The translations under genes and the position numbers were made by a program. Below are positions 9,940 through 19,414 of a stretch of DNA of 64,000 nucleotides, piece after piece. Each line of letters begins with the position of its first letter. The first letter of the stretch is position 1. Location of the stretch: assembly GCA_965207705.1 (NCBI GenBank), contig OZ242292.1, positions 620,001-684,000 on the forward strand. The letters run 5' to 3'. The notes under the pieces were generated by a model. The model was not told the origin of the DNA and made no database searches. It was given only the letters and a program-made list of their open reading frames with translations. This stretch comes from JAAOII01 sp965207705 (GTDB lineage Bacteria > Pseudomonadota > Gammaproteobacteria > CBDBNL01 > JAAOII01).

Positions 9940-10863
9940 CTAAAGGAGGACTATTGATGTTATTGTTAGTAACCAGTGGTCAATTAATAACAATAAGAAG
10001 ATTATGCCAAGATAATTGATGCTATGTTTGAATAATCCATAAGGCGCTTGCTTTAGCTTACTATCCCATATCTGCCAAACCCTATATCCCCATAGCAGAT
10101 TAACCGCTATAGCCCCGCCAAGATAGAGCAAGCCCGCTTCATTCATCAGATAGGGGAATAAAGTGAACAGCGAGGTAAGAACTGCATATAAGGTTATATG
10201 CAGGCGGGTTATTTTATCGCCGTGCGTAACTGGCAGCATGGGCACTCCCCCAGCGGCATATTCCTTTTTCTTTTGTAGCGCCAAAGCCCAAAAGTGAGGA
10301 GGCGTCCAAACATATATAATGGCAACCAGAATTAATGGATAGGCATCAATGCTATTGGTAACGGCAGTCCATCCTAACAAAGGAGGCATGGCGCCAGATA
10401 AGCCGCCTATTACTATGTTCTGCGGAGTAGCCCATTTAAGATACATAGTATAAATAACTGCATAGCCCACCAAAGACAGCAGAGTTAAATAAGCAGTAAG
10501 TGGATTGATGATGAAAAATAAAATTGCGAATCCTGTTACCCCAATTGTGAAAGAAAAAATAGAAGCAGATAAGGGTTTAATTTTACTGCGCGCCAGGGGG
10601 CGTTTTTTAGTACGGTTCATTTCACGATCCAGATAGCGGTCAAGGATATGATTTAGTGCTGCCGCAGACGAAGCGCATAGGGCTACGCCAAGATTACCCC
10701 ATAGCAAGACGCCAAGTGGTGGAAGGGCTGGGACTGCCAAAAACATGCCAGCAAGCGTGGTTATAATCATCAGCAGAACCACTCCTGGTTTGCATAGTTC
10801 TAAATAGTTGCTTAGAGTTTCAGTCAGGTTAGTGCCAATATATGAGGCGGTTTTTTCAGCCAT
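9940..10863 (-). CDS. ctaB: protohaem IX farnesyltransferase (haem O synthase)
   Basis: UbiA-superfamily membrane prenyltransferase that adds farnesyl to haem B, giving haem O, the precursor of haem A. The 307 residues have about nine hydrophobic segments. The first Asp-rich motif is NHILDRYLDREMNRT (from residue 71, with DRYLD 75-79), followed by KRPLA. The second polar loop contains WTPPHFWALAL and EYAAGGVPMLPV. It lies downstream of ctaA with a 48-base gap. The two genes act in sequence to supply haem A to CoxA. Confidence 0.96.
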   Translation of the reverse strand: MAEKTASYIGTNLTETLSNYLELCKPGVVLLMIITTLAGMFLAVPALPPLGVLLWGNLGVALCASSAAALNHILDRYLDREMNRTKKRPLARSKIKPLSASIFSFTIGVTGFAILFFIINPLTAYLTLLSLVGYAVIYTMYLKWATPQNIVIGGLSGAMPPLLGWTAVTNSIDAYPLILVAIIYVWTPPHFWALALQKKKEYAAGGVPMLPVTHGDKITRLHITLYAVLTSLFTLFPYLMNEAGLLYLGGAIAVNLLWGYRVWQIWDSKLKQAPYGLFKHSINYLGIIFLLLLIDHWLLTITSIVLL

Positions 10864-10911
10864 TAGTTATACCATCAGTTATATAAGTATCTTGTAGAAT
10901 GCATGTATACA

Positions 10912-11922
10912 TTATAAAGTGCGGGTATGCAGATTAAACACCAATAGCAAAACGGATAGCAATAATAATGCCGCCATGCCATTATGGGCGGTGGCTATCA
11001 AGAGGGGTAAGCTGCCAAGCACATTGGTTATACCCAGAATTACTTGGCAAATAATCGCCGCTATTATTAAAGATAATTCTTCTTGTATTGGCGAACTCTT
11101 GATGCGAACAATTAAGTAAAAAATAAACCAATAGGCGGCAACCAGCAAAGCACCGATGCGATGAGCAAAGTGGATGGCAGTGCGCGCTGGTTCATCAAGT
11201 ATCCCACCCTCATAGTTCACTCCAATTGGATGGAAGAAATTAAAACCAGCAGCAAAATCTGTATCAGGAAGTAATTTACCATTGCACAAAGGAAAGTCGG
11301 CGCATGCTAATGCGGCATAATTGGTGGAAACCCAACCGCCTAAAAATATTTGCCCCACCACCAAGAATAAGCCTATATAAGTAAATAATAGCAGCTTGTT
11401 TCTTGCTATTGCGCGATCGGCGGCACTCATAGCAAAGATGCCCGTACCTGATTGGCGATAAACTTGCAATAAATGTAAGAATATTAAGCACAAGATTAAT
11501 AATCCACCGAATAAATGGGCGGTTACTACCTGAGGCAATAGTTTCAGGGTTACGGTCCACATACCCAGCAATGCTTGAAACACCACGACAATACTGGCGG
11601 CAATTAAGAAAAAAGATACTTTAGTTTTATGGCGGCGGCTATGAATAATGTTGATTATGGTCATAGCAAAAATGAACAGACCAAGAGTACCTGCCACCAT
11701 ACGATGGCTTACTTCAGTCCATGCTTTGCCTTTATCAAAGGCGCTATCGGGATATTTTTCTGTGGCACTGTTGATTTGTTCCTCGCTGTTCGGCACGGTA
11801 AGAGTGCCGTAGCAACCAGGCCAGTCGGGACAGCCCAATCCTGCATCTTGTAATCTAGTATATGCCCCCAATAAGATTACTATAAAGGTTAGCAGCAAGG
11901 TGGCTTCGGTAAATCTCTTCAT
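10912..11922 (-). CDS. ctaA: haem A synthase (Cox15 family)
   Basis: Membrane enzyme oxidising the haem O methyl group to formyl, giving haem A. The 336 residues form about eight hydrophobic helices. Four conserved histidine sites are visible: VSHRMVAG, TAHLFGG, FAHRIGAL and TAHNGMAAL. The N-terminal DAGLGCPDWPGCYG loop and the later ACADFPLCNG loop are the paired Cys loops of the proteobacterial family. It follows the CxxxC protein gene by 25 bases. Confidence 0.96.
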   Translation of the reverse strand: MKRFTEATLLLTFIVILLGAYTRLQDAGLGCPDWPGCYGTLTVPNSEEQINSATEKYPDSAFDKGKAWTEVSHRMVAGTLGLFIFAMTIINIIHSRRHKTKVSFFLIAASIVVVFQALLGMWTVTLKLLPQVVTAHLFGGLLILCLIFLHLLQVYRQSGTGIFAMSAADRAIARNKLLLFTYIGLFLVVGQIFLGGWVSTNYAALACADFPLCNGKLLPDTDFAAGFNFFHPIGVNYEGGILDEPARTAIHFAHRIGALLVAAYWFIFYLIVRIKSSPIQEELSLIIAAIICQVILGITNVLGSLPLLIATAHNGMAALLLLSVLLLVFNLHTRTL

Positions 11923-11947
11923 ATTATTCTATTTATCAGGCAGTTTA

Positions 11948-12520
11948 TCATCCTATGTGAGAGGCACGTAACAGATGGTTAATATCTTTCAATAAATTCT
12001 TTGCCTGTTTAATGCTACTAATGGGTTTATGGCGCAACATAAGATTGCCAAGTGGGTCTACGATAAAAATATTATTCTCTACCTGCTTAATATCTGGCAA
12101 TGATGGTAAAAATAAATCGCTAAGTTCTTGGTCAGAAATATCTATGATGGTGATTGGTGGGCTTTGAGATGCCAACACTCGCATAATATCCTCTGGCAAG
12201 GGGCGACGAACAAACACCGCTCTTTCTACTCTGTTTTGCCTCTCCTCTTTTAATGCTTCATGAACTTGTCTGCCATAATAAAGCATTTGTTGACATTCCT
12301 CACCGCACTCAGCAGGAACCACTAAAAGTATTTGCCATTTACCGGACTCATCAAACCAAGGACGAGCATCCAAAGGAGGAGTGAATAATTCACCGCGCAC
12401 AGTAATTTTACCGCTGAGATATTGCGGGTTTAGGTACAGGAACAATCCAATAAATAAGGGGATAATTCCCATGCCAAATATTATTAATGGGATGATAGGG
12501 ATATTGCGGTTCTGTTTCAT
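11948..12520 (-). CDS. membrane-anchored CxxxC thioredoxin-fold protein, oxidase assembly
   Basis: 190 residues with one N-terminal membrane anchor (about 8-30) and a periplasmic domain carrying ECGEEC (C72, C76), the spacing of the SCO-type copper-binding CxxxC. Residues after 140 read IFIVDPLGNLML, as in SCO/thioredoxin-fold proteins. A protein of this kind sits between SURF1 and ctaA in many proteobacterial cox loci, so a role in copper delivery or thiol reduction for the oxidase is inferred. The SCO histidine is not obvious. The start codon overlaps the SURF1 stop by 4 bases. Confidence 0.8.
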   Translation of the reverse strand: MKQNRNIPIIPLIIFGMGIIPLFIGLFLYLNPQYLSGKITVRGELFTPPLDARPWFDESGKWQILLVVPAECGEECQQMLYYGRQVHEALKEERQNRVERAVFVRRPLPEDIMRVLASQSPPITIIDISDQELSDLFLPSLPDIKQVENNIFIVDPLGNLMLRHKPISSIKQAKNLLKDINHLLRASHIG

Positions 12521-13359
12521 TGATTATCTTGTTTCTTTAGTGATACTATTATATACAAAGTTAGCAGGGCTAACGCCATTAGCAACCACTGAAAGGCGTA
12601 GCCATAATGACGAGCAGCGCTTAGATAGGAAAAATTTGCTAAAGGAGCAAATACTGCCAAAGCGCCAGGAGAGTTAGCTGCCAAAATAATTGGGTGGGTA
12701 TATATGTCAAGCCCCAACGCTTCCTCATATTCATCAGTCGCCACTCTTTGCACTAATTGCTGCGCCGCATGGACATCAAGAACATCTTCAAGCAGCACTC
12801 GCCTACGCCCAGCATTTGGCATTATTATTCCCTGTAGATTAACTGTGGCAGCAGGAACTTCTATGATAGGCACTTGAGCCCGTCCTGCAGAACCATCTAC
12901 CCAACCACGCTCTACTAAAAGTAACTGCGCGGCATCATCGGGCAAAAATAGTCCAAATATTCTATAACCAACTTTGGAACTGCCTATTTTCTTACCGCAG
13001 GTTGAAAGCAAATAACAATAGGGGTTATCAATCTCTGCTGTTTTATCGGTTACAAGCATATCTTTATATATTGAATTATCCAACAAAAAGGTCTTATCTA
13101 CAAAACGCCCTCTTATGTTTACTGGGTGAAAAAATAAAGTTGGTGATGTGGCAGCGTCTTGTTGTATAAGTTGCATATCAGACAAACTAAGGTATGGCTG
13201 TTTGTCTTGGTAATCAATTATTGATAGTTCTTGGCTTTTATCAATGCCGCGGGTAATCTGCCAAATACTCAACATAATAAATAGGATAACTCCACTAATG
13301 CAGGATAGGGTTACCCATATATTATGTTGCCATTTATATGAGTTACCCAGTAAAAGCAT
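12517..13359 (-). CDS. SURF1 family oxidase assembly protein
   Basis: 280 residues with the SURF1 layout: N-terminal membrane helix followed by WQITRG, a large periplasmic domain with FLLDN and LLVERGWVDGS, and a C-terminal helix (FQWLLMALALLTLYI). In the family it assists haem a/a3 insertion into CoxA. It is the first gene of a minus-strand unit SURF1-CxxxC-ctaA-ctaB. The plus-strand DUF2909 gene begins 23 bases away, so this unit is transcribed separately from coxBA-cox11-coxC. Confidence 0.92.
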   Translation of the reverse strand: MLLLGNSYKWQHNIWVTLSCISGVILFIMLSIWQITRGIDKSQELSIIDYQDKQPYLSLSDMQLIQQDAATSPTLFFHPVNIRGRFVDKTFLLDNSIYKDMLVTDKTAEIDNPYCYLLSTCGKKIGSSKVGYRIFGLFLPDDAAQLLLVERGWVDGSAGRAQVPIIEVPAATVNLQGIIMPNAGRRRVLLEDVLDVHAAQQLVQRVATDEYEEALGLDIYTHPIILAANSPGALAVFAPLANFSYLSAARHYGYAFQWLLMALALLTLYIIVSLKKQDNQ

Positions 13360-13382
13360 CTGAAGGTCTTATAATTGATAGT

Positions 13383-13589
13383 ATGTTTAAAATATTGCTT
13401 GGGATTGTGTTTCTTTGTGTAGTCATTTCTTTATGGTTAAGCTTCTTCTTTATGATGCGCGACAAAGGAAGTAAGAACCGCATGGTTAACACTTTATTTG
13501 TTCGGGTAGGACTATCAGCTTTGTTAATCGGGATGTTAATATATGGATATTATTCAGGTGAGTTATCAATTTCACCACCGCAGTTTTAA
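13383..13589 (+). CDS. DUF2909-like two-helix membrane protein
   Basis: 68 residues starting at MFKILLGIV, with two hydrophobic helices separated by the charged loop MMRDKGSKNRMVN, the pattern of the DUF2909 family found in proteobacterial cox loci. A longer frame from 13338 would overlap SURF1, so the internal ATG is preferred; GAAGG lies about 16 bases before it. It is antisense to the surrounding oxidase genes and converges on coxC. Function is unknown; a role in oxidase biogenesis is inferred from location only. Confidence 0.8.
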   Translation: MFKILLGIVFLCVVISLWLSFFFMMRDKGSKNRMVNTLFVRVGLSALLIGMLIYGYYSGELSISPPQF

Positions 13590-13677
13590 TTAGTATAGAA
13601 AACACTATACAAACAAACACCCCCCAACTCCGCACTCCTACTCCGCACTCCTAAGAAGCGCCTTTCAAGTATATCTT

Positions 13678-14565
13678 TTATAGGATATAGACAAAAAGAA
13701 ATAGTCCAATCCACACAACATCAACAAAATGCCAATACCAAGAAGTGGCTTCAAAAGCAAAATGATTTTGAGGGCTAAAATGCCCACTCATAATGCGCGC
13801 CAACATGGTTATAAGCATTATAGTCCCCAAGGTTACATGAGCGCCATGGAAGCCAGTCAGAATATAAAAGGTATTACCATATATACCGCTAGCAAAAGTT
13901 AATCCTAATTCTTTATATGCCTCAACATACTCTGTTGCCTGAAAATATAGAAATAATATTCCAAGAGCAATGGTTGCCATAAGCCAATACTTTAAAATTT
14001 GACGATTACCTTCACGCAACGCATGATGCGCCCAGGTAAGGGTAAAGCTTGAAGTCACCAGGATGATAGTGTTGAGTAAGGGCAAGTGAAAAGGATTAAT
14101 AAGTCCTTCTGGTCCTTGGAACTTAGATGGGTCGGGAGTTTCAAATAGGGGCCAACTGCCAATGAAATTAGGCCATAACAAGACATTCATATTCTTATAC
14201 CCTTCAGATGATAACCAAGGGACTGAAAGATATCTGGCATAAAATAATGAGCCAAAAAAAGTAGCAAAAAACATTACTTCTGTGAATATAAACCAGCCCA
14301 TGCCCCAGCGATATGATTTATCCATCAAAGAGCCATGCATCTTATTGCGACTTTCCCAAACGACCACGCGAAACCAAAAGAAAACAACCACCACAAGCAA
14401 GATAATCCCAACCGTCATTAAAATACTTGGAAGAGTAATTGAGGACTCCGACTTCATTGCATTAAGCATTATTCCAAAAGCAAAAAATGTTAATAGCAGA
14501 GTTAAAGAAGCTATGATTGGAAGCTTACTCTGCGGGGGAACGTAATAGTTTGTGTTAGTTGTCAT
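13678..14565 (-). CDS. coxC: cytochrome c oxidase subunit III
   Basis: Integral membrane subunit III of the aa3-type oxidase, 295 residues with seven hydrophobic helices. Motifs include WGMGWFIFTEVMFF, the TWAHHAL and ATEYVEA helices, GFHGAHVTLGTIML and the terminal SWYWHFVDVVWI. It follows cox11 after a 32-base gap. The 88-base gap to DUF2909 holds a 6-bp hairpin (GTATAG/CTATAC near 13597) and a duplicated 13-mer (ACTCCGCACTCCT), a possible weak bidirectional terminator. Confidence 0.97.
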   Translation of the reverse strand: MTTNTNYYVPPQSKLPIIASLTLLLTFFAFGIMLNAMKSESSITLPSILMTVGIILLVVVVFFWFRVVVWESRNKMHGSLMDKSYRWGMGWFIFTEVMFFATFFGSLFYARYLSVPWLSSEGYKNMNVLLWPNFIGSWPLFETPDPSKFQGPEGLINPFHLPLLNTIILVTSSFTLTWAHHALREGNRQILKYWLMATIALGILFLYFQATEYVEAYKELGLTFASGIYGNTFYILTGFHGAHVTLGTIMLITMLARIMSGHFSPQNHFAFEATSWYWHFVDVVWIGLFLFVYIL

Positions 14566-14597
14566 AAAAATACCTCTTATTAAAAATTAAATTCGTC

Positions 14598-15260
14598 TTA
14601 GATTTTCTCGTGGTCATCATCGTCATCATCGCCATGAGCATCATCATCGTCATGAGTGTGTCCATCATCATAATGACCGTCCAATTCTTCAAAATCAACT
14701 CCATCAGCAGGGGTCACATCAAATAAAGAGTAAGCCAAAGTGAGAGTTGTGATGTCCTTAGGTAAGGCGCTATGAACATATAATCTAACTGGCATATCCA
14801 CGCTTTCCCCCGCCCTTAATGCCTGAGTATCAAAACAGAAGCATTCAATTTTACGTAAATAAGATGCCGCTTCATTGGGGCTTACACTGGGAACCGCTTG
14901 AGCCACCATATCCTTGCCAGTGCGATTTTTTGCCTTGAATATAAATGTTTGAATCTTGCCGGGATTAAGATATACCTCATCAACAACTGGGGCAAAATCC
15001 CATGGCATGTGTTTGTTATTGTTTGCTACAAACTGGACTCGCACTTCCCTGCTAGTATCCACCACTATTTCATCAATAGAGTTTTGTGATGCCTCTTCAA
15101 CTAAATTACTGCTTTTGCCGTTTAGTCCCGTCACCTCACAGAAAACCTCATACAAAGGAACCAGCGCGAAAGCGAAAGCGAACATTGAAACTAAGAGAAT
15201 CCCAGACCTAATCAGGGTTTTCTTAATTCCTTTCTTTTGTTGCTCTTGTAATGATTTCAT
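14598..15260 (-). CDS. ctaG: cytochrome c oxidase assembly protein Cox11/CtaG
   Basis: Delivers copper to the CuB site of CoxA. An N-terminal membrane anchor (about 17-38) precedes VPLYEVFCEVTG (C41). The copper motif ECFCF has C140 and C142. The 220 residues end in an unusual Asp/His-rich tail (from about residue 193: GHYDDGHTHDDDD, then further D and H), encoded by a near-microsatellite of CATCGT-like triplets. The tail could bind metal but is not part of the family core. It lies between coxA and coxC, its normal place. Confidence 0.95.
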   Translation of the reverse strand: MKSLQEQQKKGIKKTLIRSGILLVSMFAFAFALVPLYEVFCEVTGLNGKSSNLVEEASQNSIDEIVVDTSREVRVQFVANNNKHMPWDFAPVVDEVYLNPGKIQTFIFKAKNRTGKDMVAQAVPSVSPNEAASYLRKIECFCFDTQALRAGESVDMPVRLYVHSALPKDITTLTLAYSLFDVTPADGVDFEELDGHYDDGHTHDDDDAHGDDDDDDHEKI

Positions 15261-15293
15261 ATTAATCTAAATCAGGATAAATTACTCAACCTA

Positions 15294-16895
15294 TTAATCA
15301 ATCTTGGGCGGTGTCTCAAAGGTATGATAAGGCGCTGGTGAAGGAATTGTCCATTCAAGACCCTCAGGGTTATCCCATACTGCGCTAGTTGCTTTTTTGC
15401 CAACATAAATAGCGCGAATAACTATGTAGGCAAATAGCAATTGACTTATACCAAAACCAAATGCTCCTATGGTTGCTATAGCATTGAAATCACTAAACTG
15501 CAACGGGTAATCAGGGATGCGTCGTGGCATACCCGCCAAACCAACGAAATGCATAGGAAAGAAGGTTACATTAACTGCAATAAACGACAACCAAAAGTGA
15601 ATCTGCCCTAGTGTTTCGTTATACATCCTACCAGTCCACTTAGGAATCCAATAATAAACTCCAGCAAAAATGCCAAACAGAGCGCCAGGCACCAAGACAT
15701 AATGGAAATGAGCGACAATAAAATAAGTGTCGTGGTATTGGATATCCACCGAAGCCATAGCCATCATAACTCCAGAAAGTCCGCCTATAGTAAACAGAGC
15801 CACAAAGGCGATAGCAAAAAGCATAGGGGTCTCAAAGGTCATAGCGCCACGAAACATCGTAGCCAACCAGTTAAATACCTTAATTCCTGTGGGGACTGCA
15901 ATTACCATGGTGGTAACCATGAAGAAAATCTCGCCCACCAACGGCATCCCAACAGTAAACATGTGATGCGCCCAGACAATCATAGATAAACCAGCAATTG
16001 AAGCCGTAGCATAAACCATAGATGTATAACCAAAAATCTTTTTGCGGCTAAAAGTGGGGAGAATTGTAGATATGATACCGAAAGCTGGCAGAACCATAAT
16101 ATACACTTCAGGGTGGCCAAAAAACCAAAAGAGATGCTGAAAGAGCACTGGATCGCCGCCACCAGCAGCATCAAAGAAACTAGTGCCGAAATGAATATCT
16201 GTAAGCATCATAGTAACAGTTCCCGCTAACACAGGCATAACAGCTAACAGTAGAAAAGCAGTTATGAACCAGGTCCATACAAAAAGTGGCATTTTCATAA
16301 AGCCCATCCCTGGCGCACGCAGGTTTAATATAGTGGCTACGATATTAAGCGCTCCCATAATAGAAGATATTCCTAACAAGTGAATACCCAAAATAAGAAA
16401 AGTTATGCTAGGTTTAGCATATACAGTAGAAAGCGGGGCATAAAAAGTCCAGCCACCAGACGGAGCGCCTCCTTCCATGAAGAAAGTAGAAACTAAAATT
16501 ATAGCGGCAGCAACCAAAATCCAAAAACTCCAGTTATTTAACCGCGGCAATGCCATGTCGGGAGCTCCTATCATCAAAGGAACCATCCAGTTCGCTAAGC
16601 CAACGAAACTCGGCATAACAACCAAAAACACCATCACTAAACCATGCATGCTTACCATCTGGTTATAAAACTCTGGAGTTGTTATCTGCATACCAGGAGC
16701 AAATAACTCAGTGCGAATCACCAAAGCCATAGACCCACCAACAAATAACATTAACAAACTGAATAAAAGATACAGGGTTCCTATATCTTTATGGTTAGTG
16801 GTATATAACCAACGGGTTATTCCTTTTGCGGGCCCGTGATGCTCATCATGATGCTCCATCCCCTCATTACTTCTAATAACACCTACATCTGCCAT
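15294..16895 (-). CDS. coxA: cytochrome c oxidase subunit I, aa3 type
   Basis: Catalytic subunit of the haem-copper oxidase with twelve membrane helices in 533 residues. Visible are the low-spin haem ligand region MVSMHGLVMVF, GHPEVYIMVLP with the D-channel Glu and the crosslinked His-Tyr pair, the CuB histidines in WAHHMFTVGM, the K-channel AVPTGIKVFNW, and haem ligands in HDTYFIVAHFHYVL. These mark an A1-type oxidase. It is second in coxB-coxA-cox11-coxC. The His-rich N-terminus (EHHDEHHG) is slightly extended. Confidence 0.98.
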   Translation of the reverse strand: MADVGVIRSNEGMEHHDEHHGPAKGITRWLYTTNHKDIGTLYLLFSLLMLFVGGSMALVIRTELFAPGMQITTPEFYNQMVSMHGLVMVFLVVMPSFVGLANWMVPLMIGAPDMALPRLNNWSFWILVAAAIILVSTFFMEGGAPSGGWTFYAPLSTVYAKPSITFLILGIHLLGISSIMGALNIVATILNLRAPGMGFMKMPLFVWTWFITAFLLLAVMPVLAGTVTMMLTDIHFGTSFFDAAGGGDPVLFQHLFWFFGHPEVYIMVLPAFGIISTILPTFSRKKIFGYTSMVYATASIAGLSMIVWAHHMFTVGMPLVGEIFFMVTTMVIAVPTGIKVFNWLATMFRGAMTFETPMLFAIAFVALFTIGGLSGVMMAMASVDIQYHDTYFIVAHFHYVLVPGALFGIFAGVYYWIPKWTGRMYNETLGQIHFWLSFIAVNVTFFPMHFVGLAGMPRRIPDYPLQFSDFNAIATIGAFGFGISQLLFAYIVIRAIYVGKKATSAVWDNPEGLEWTIPSPAPYHTFETPPKID

Positions 16896-16932
16896 TATTA
16901 ATTACCTCTTAATTAAATTATAAAAATAAAAT

Positions 16933-18114
16933 CTATTTCCTTGAATTGGCTACATCCACTGGAAGCACCACATTCTTTTGAACATTGCCTTTGTTACCCC
17001 AAGCGTTACGGGTATAAGTAATTACTGCAGCAATATCATTATCACTAAGCAAACCGCCATAAGCCGCCATAGTTGTGCCTGGGCGACCATTTAAAACTAT
17101 ATCTATTTGCGCTTCTATAGGACCAGTAACCATCGGGCTACCATCCAAAGCGGGAAAAGCTGGCGGGATGCCCTGTCCTTGTGCCTGATGACAAGCAACA
17201 CAGTTAATTGCATAAACCTGCGAACCGCGTTCTATAAGTTCTTCAGCAGACCACTCAGTTCTTTCAGCCAATGCTTCTTCTGCAGCTCCAGCTTGTTTGC
17301 GTTCGCCAAGCCAGTCATTATACTCCTGCTCATCCACAGCTCGCACCACTATTGGCATAAAACCATGATTGGTACCGCAAAGCTCGGTGCATTGTCCGCG
17401 ATAGGTACCTTTTTCATTAACCACAGCCCATGCCTCATTAATGAATCCAGGTATGGCATCCCTCTTAACACTAAGTTCAGGAACCCACCAGGAATGCAGG
17501 ACGTCTGCGGCGGTAAAAAGAAATCTCACGCGAGTGCCTATGGGCACAACCAATTCTTCATCAACTTCTAAAAGATAGTTGGCGGTCTTTGCTTGGGTAT
17601 TGTCTATCTGTTCTTGAGGGGTCTTAAGGTTACTAAAAAATTCAACATTTTCACCAAGATACTCGTAATGCCAGCGCCATTGATAACCAGTAACCTTTAT
17701 ATCAATTTCTGGTTCCCCCACATCATACATTTCAATTAACTTAAAGGATGCAGGCACCATTAACACTACCAGAATAATAATTGGGATAACAGTCCATATT
17801 ATCTCAAACGTAGTGGAATGACTAAATTTAGCAGGTTTAATGCCAGTTGACTTGCGATGAAATATTATAGACCATAGCATTATGCCAAATACCAATACAC
17901 CTATAGCAACACAAATCCAAAAAGCAAACATGTGCAAATCAAATATATCCTGGCTTACATCCGTAACTCCACGCGGAAGATTATAGGGTTGAATTGCCCA
18001 GGCAGAACCAGACACGAATAATAACAAAAGCAAACACACTCTCCGTGCACTCTTTGCAGTTTTTATTGCAGGTCCCATTATGGTTCCTTGCCCATCAAAG
18101 ATTTTTCTAAACAT
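16933..18114 (-). CDS. coxB: cytochrome c oxidase subunit II with fused cytochrome c
   Basis: 393 residues: signal or leader to about 40, two membrane helices (about 63-85 and 104-125), then a periplasmic cupredoxin domain with the CuA ligands H207 and CTELCGTNHGFM (C242, E244, C246, H250, M253). A C-terminal cytochrome c domain has CVACH (305-309) and a distal Met in the TMAAYGG region. The fusion identifies a caa3-like enzyme that carries its own electron carrier. It is the first gene of the oxidase operon. The 241-base AT-rich gap to the divergent 18356 gene should hold both promoters. Confidence 0.97.
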   Translation of the reverse strand: MFRKIFDGQGTIMGPAIKTAKSARRVCLLLLLFVSGSAWAIQPYNLPRGVTDVSQDIFDLHMFAFWICVAIGVLVFGIMLWSIIFHRKSTGIKPAKFSHSTTFEIIWTVIPIIILVVLMVPASFKLIEMYDVGEPEIDIKVTGYQWRWHYEYLGENVEFFSNLKTPQEQIDNTQAKTANYLLEVDEELVVPIGTRVRFLFTAADVLHSWWVPELSVKRDAIPGFINEAWAVVNEKGTYRGQCTELCGTNHGFMPIVVRAVDEQEYNDWLGERKQAGAAEEALAERTEWSAEELIERGSQVYAINCVACHQAQGQGIPPAFPALDGSPMVTGPIEAQIDIVLNGRPGTTMAAYGGLLSDNDIAAVITYTRNAWGNKGNVQKNVVLPVDVANSRK

Positions 18115-18355
18115 AAATCCGTTCTCTAAGTTAATAATTTTCTATACTATATATAAGCTGTATATAAGTTATATAAGACACATACGCTGCTACATATACT
18201 ATCATAAATATTATAATATGAAATCATTTTATAACAATACTATTATGTAGTAATTATACACATAACAGCATTTTACTATACTTTTACTCTACTTTTACTA
18301 TATTATTGTGACAAAGTAAAACCACAATTAACTATTTATGTGTTAATATATTGCC

Positions 18356-19414
18356 ATGTGGGAATTTTGTAAACGTCTATACCGCACCTATCTTGCAGAC
18401 CAAGATTCAGGGTTAGTGGTATTTATTTTATTATTAGCAGCTGTCGTATTTTATTATTTAGGGGCGTATCTTATGCCTTTTTTTATCGCTGTTTTCGTGG
18501 CATTTTTACTAAACGAGGCAGTAACATTATTACGCAACAGGGGGGCACCTCATATCCTAGCCGTATTAGTAACTTTTTTCATATTTCTTGGGGTAACCTC
18601 AATCATAATTTTTCTCATTCTTCCTTTGCTGTGGGAAAGAAGTGTTGCTTTTTTGGAGGCATTCCCAGACATCATTCAACAAATCAGTAAATGGTTTTAC
18701 TTGCTGCCAGAAAGTTATCCACAATTTTTCTCTAAAGAAGATATAGATGGATTTATCAATTTGGTGCGTCAGCAAATTATTGATTATGGCGGCGGAATTG
18801 TTACCTCTTCTTTAACCTCTATCAATCAGATTGTTAGTTTCTTCATCTATTGTATCCTCGTTCTCGCTATGGTATTTTTTATCCTCAAGGATTACGATAA
18901 ACTAATGAACTATCTTGCTCAATTTCTTCCCAAGGAGCACAAGCTAATGGCACGACTCGGGAAAAAGATGAAAGCAGAAATGATTAGATACATAACTGGC
19001 AAGTTTATAGAGATGGCTGTAGTTTTTGTCGTAAGTTGGATAGTATTTCTTATCCTTGGATTAAACTTTAGTTTTCTTCTCGCAATCGCCGTAGGAGTAT
19101 CGGTGATAGTACCCTATGTGGGCGCCGCGCTTGTAACCTTCCCAGTGGTTTTGGTGGCTTATGCGCAGTTTGGAGCCGAGGGCATGTTCTACTATGTGGT
19201 GGTTGCCTATTTAATTTTGCAAGTACTTGACGGCTATGTTTTAGTCCCTCTATTGTTCTCAGAACTAGTTAATTTGCATCCTGTTTCAGTTATCTTGGCT
19301 ATTTTAATATTTGGCAGCTTATGGGGAATATGGGGTGTAGCTTTTGCCATTCCATTGGCAACTTTCATTAAAGCATTATTTCAATATTGGCCTAAGGTTC
19401 GCAACTTAAATTGA
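18356..19414 (+). CDS. AI-2E family transporter (PerM-like)
   Basis: 352 residues with about eight hydrophobic segments. The PF01594 signature region is visible in the C-terminal half: FLILGLNFSFLLAIAVG, VPYVGAALVTFPVV, and PLLFSELVNLHPVSVILAILIFG with the GxLWGxxG loop. Members export varied small molecules or ions; the substrate here is not predictable. The ATG has no clear ribosome binding site (AATATATTGCC before it). It begins a plus-strand unit, its stop overlapping the ubiE TTG start. Confidence 0.88.
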   Translation: MWEFCKRLYRTYLADQDSGLVVFILLLAAVVFYYLGAYLMPFFIAVFVAFLLNEAVTLLRNRGAPHILAVLVTFFIFLGVTSIIIFLILPLLWERSVAFLEAFPDIIQQISKWFYLLPESYPQFFSKEDIDGFINLVRQQIIDYGGGIVTSSLTSINQIVSFFIYCILVLAMVFFILKDYDKLMNYLAQFLPKEHKLMARLGKKMKAEMIRYITGKFIEMAVVFVVSWIVFLILGLNFSFLLAIAVGVSVIVPYVGAALVTFPVVLVAYAQFGAEGMFYYVVVAYLILQVLDGYVLVPLLFSELVNLHPVSVILAILIFGSLWGIWGVAFAIPLATFIKALFQYWPKVRNLN

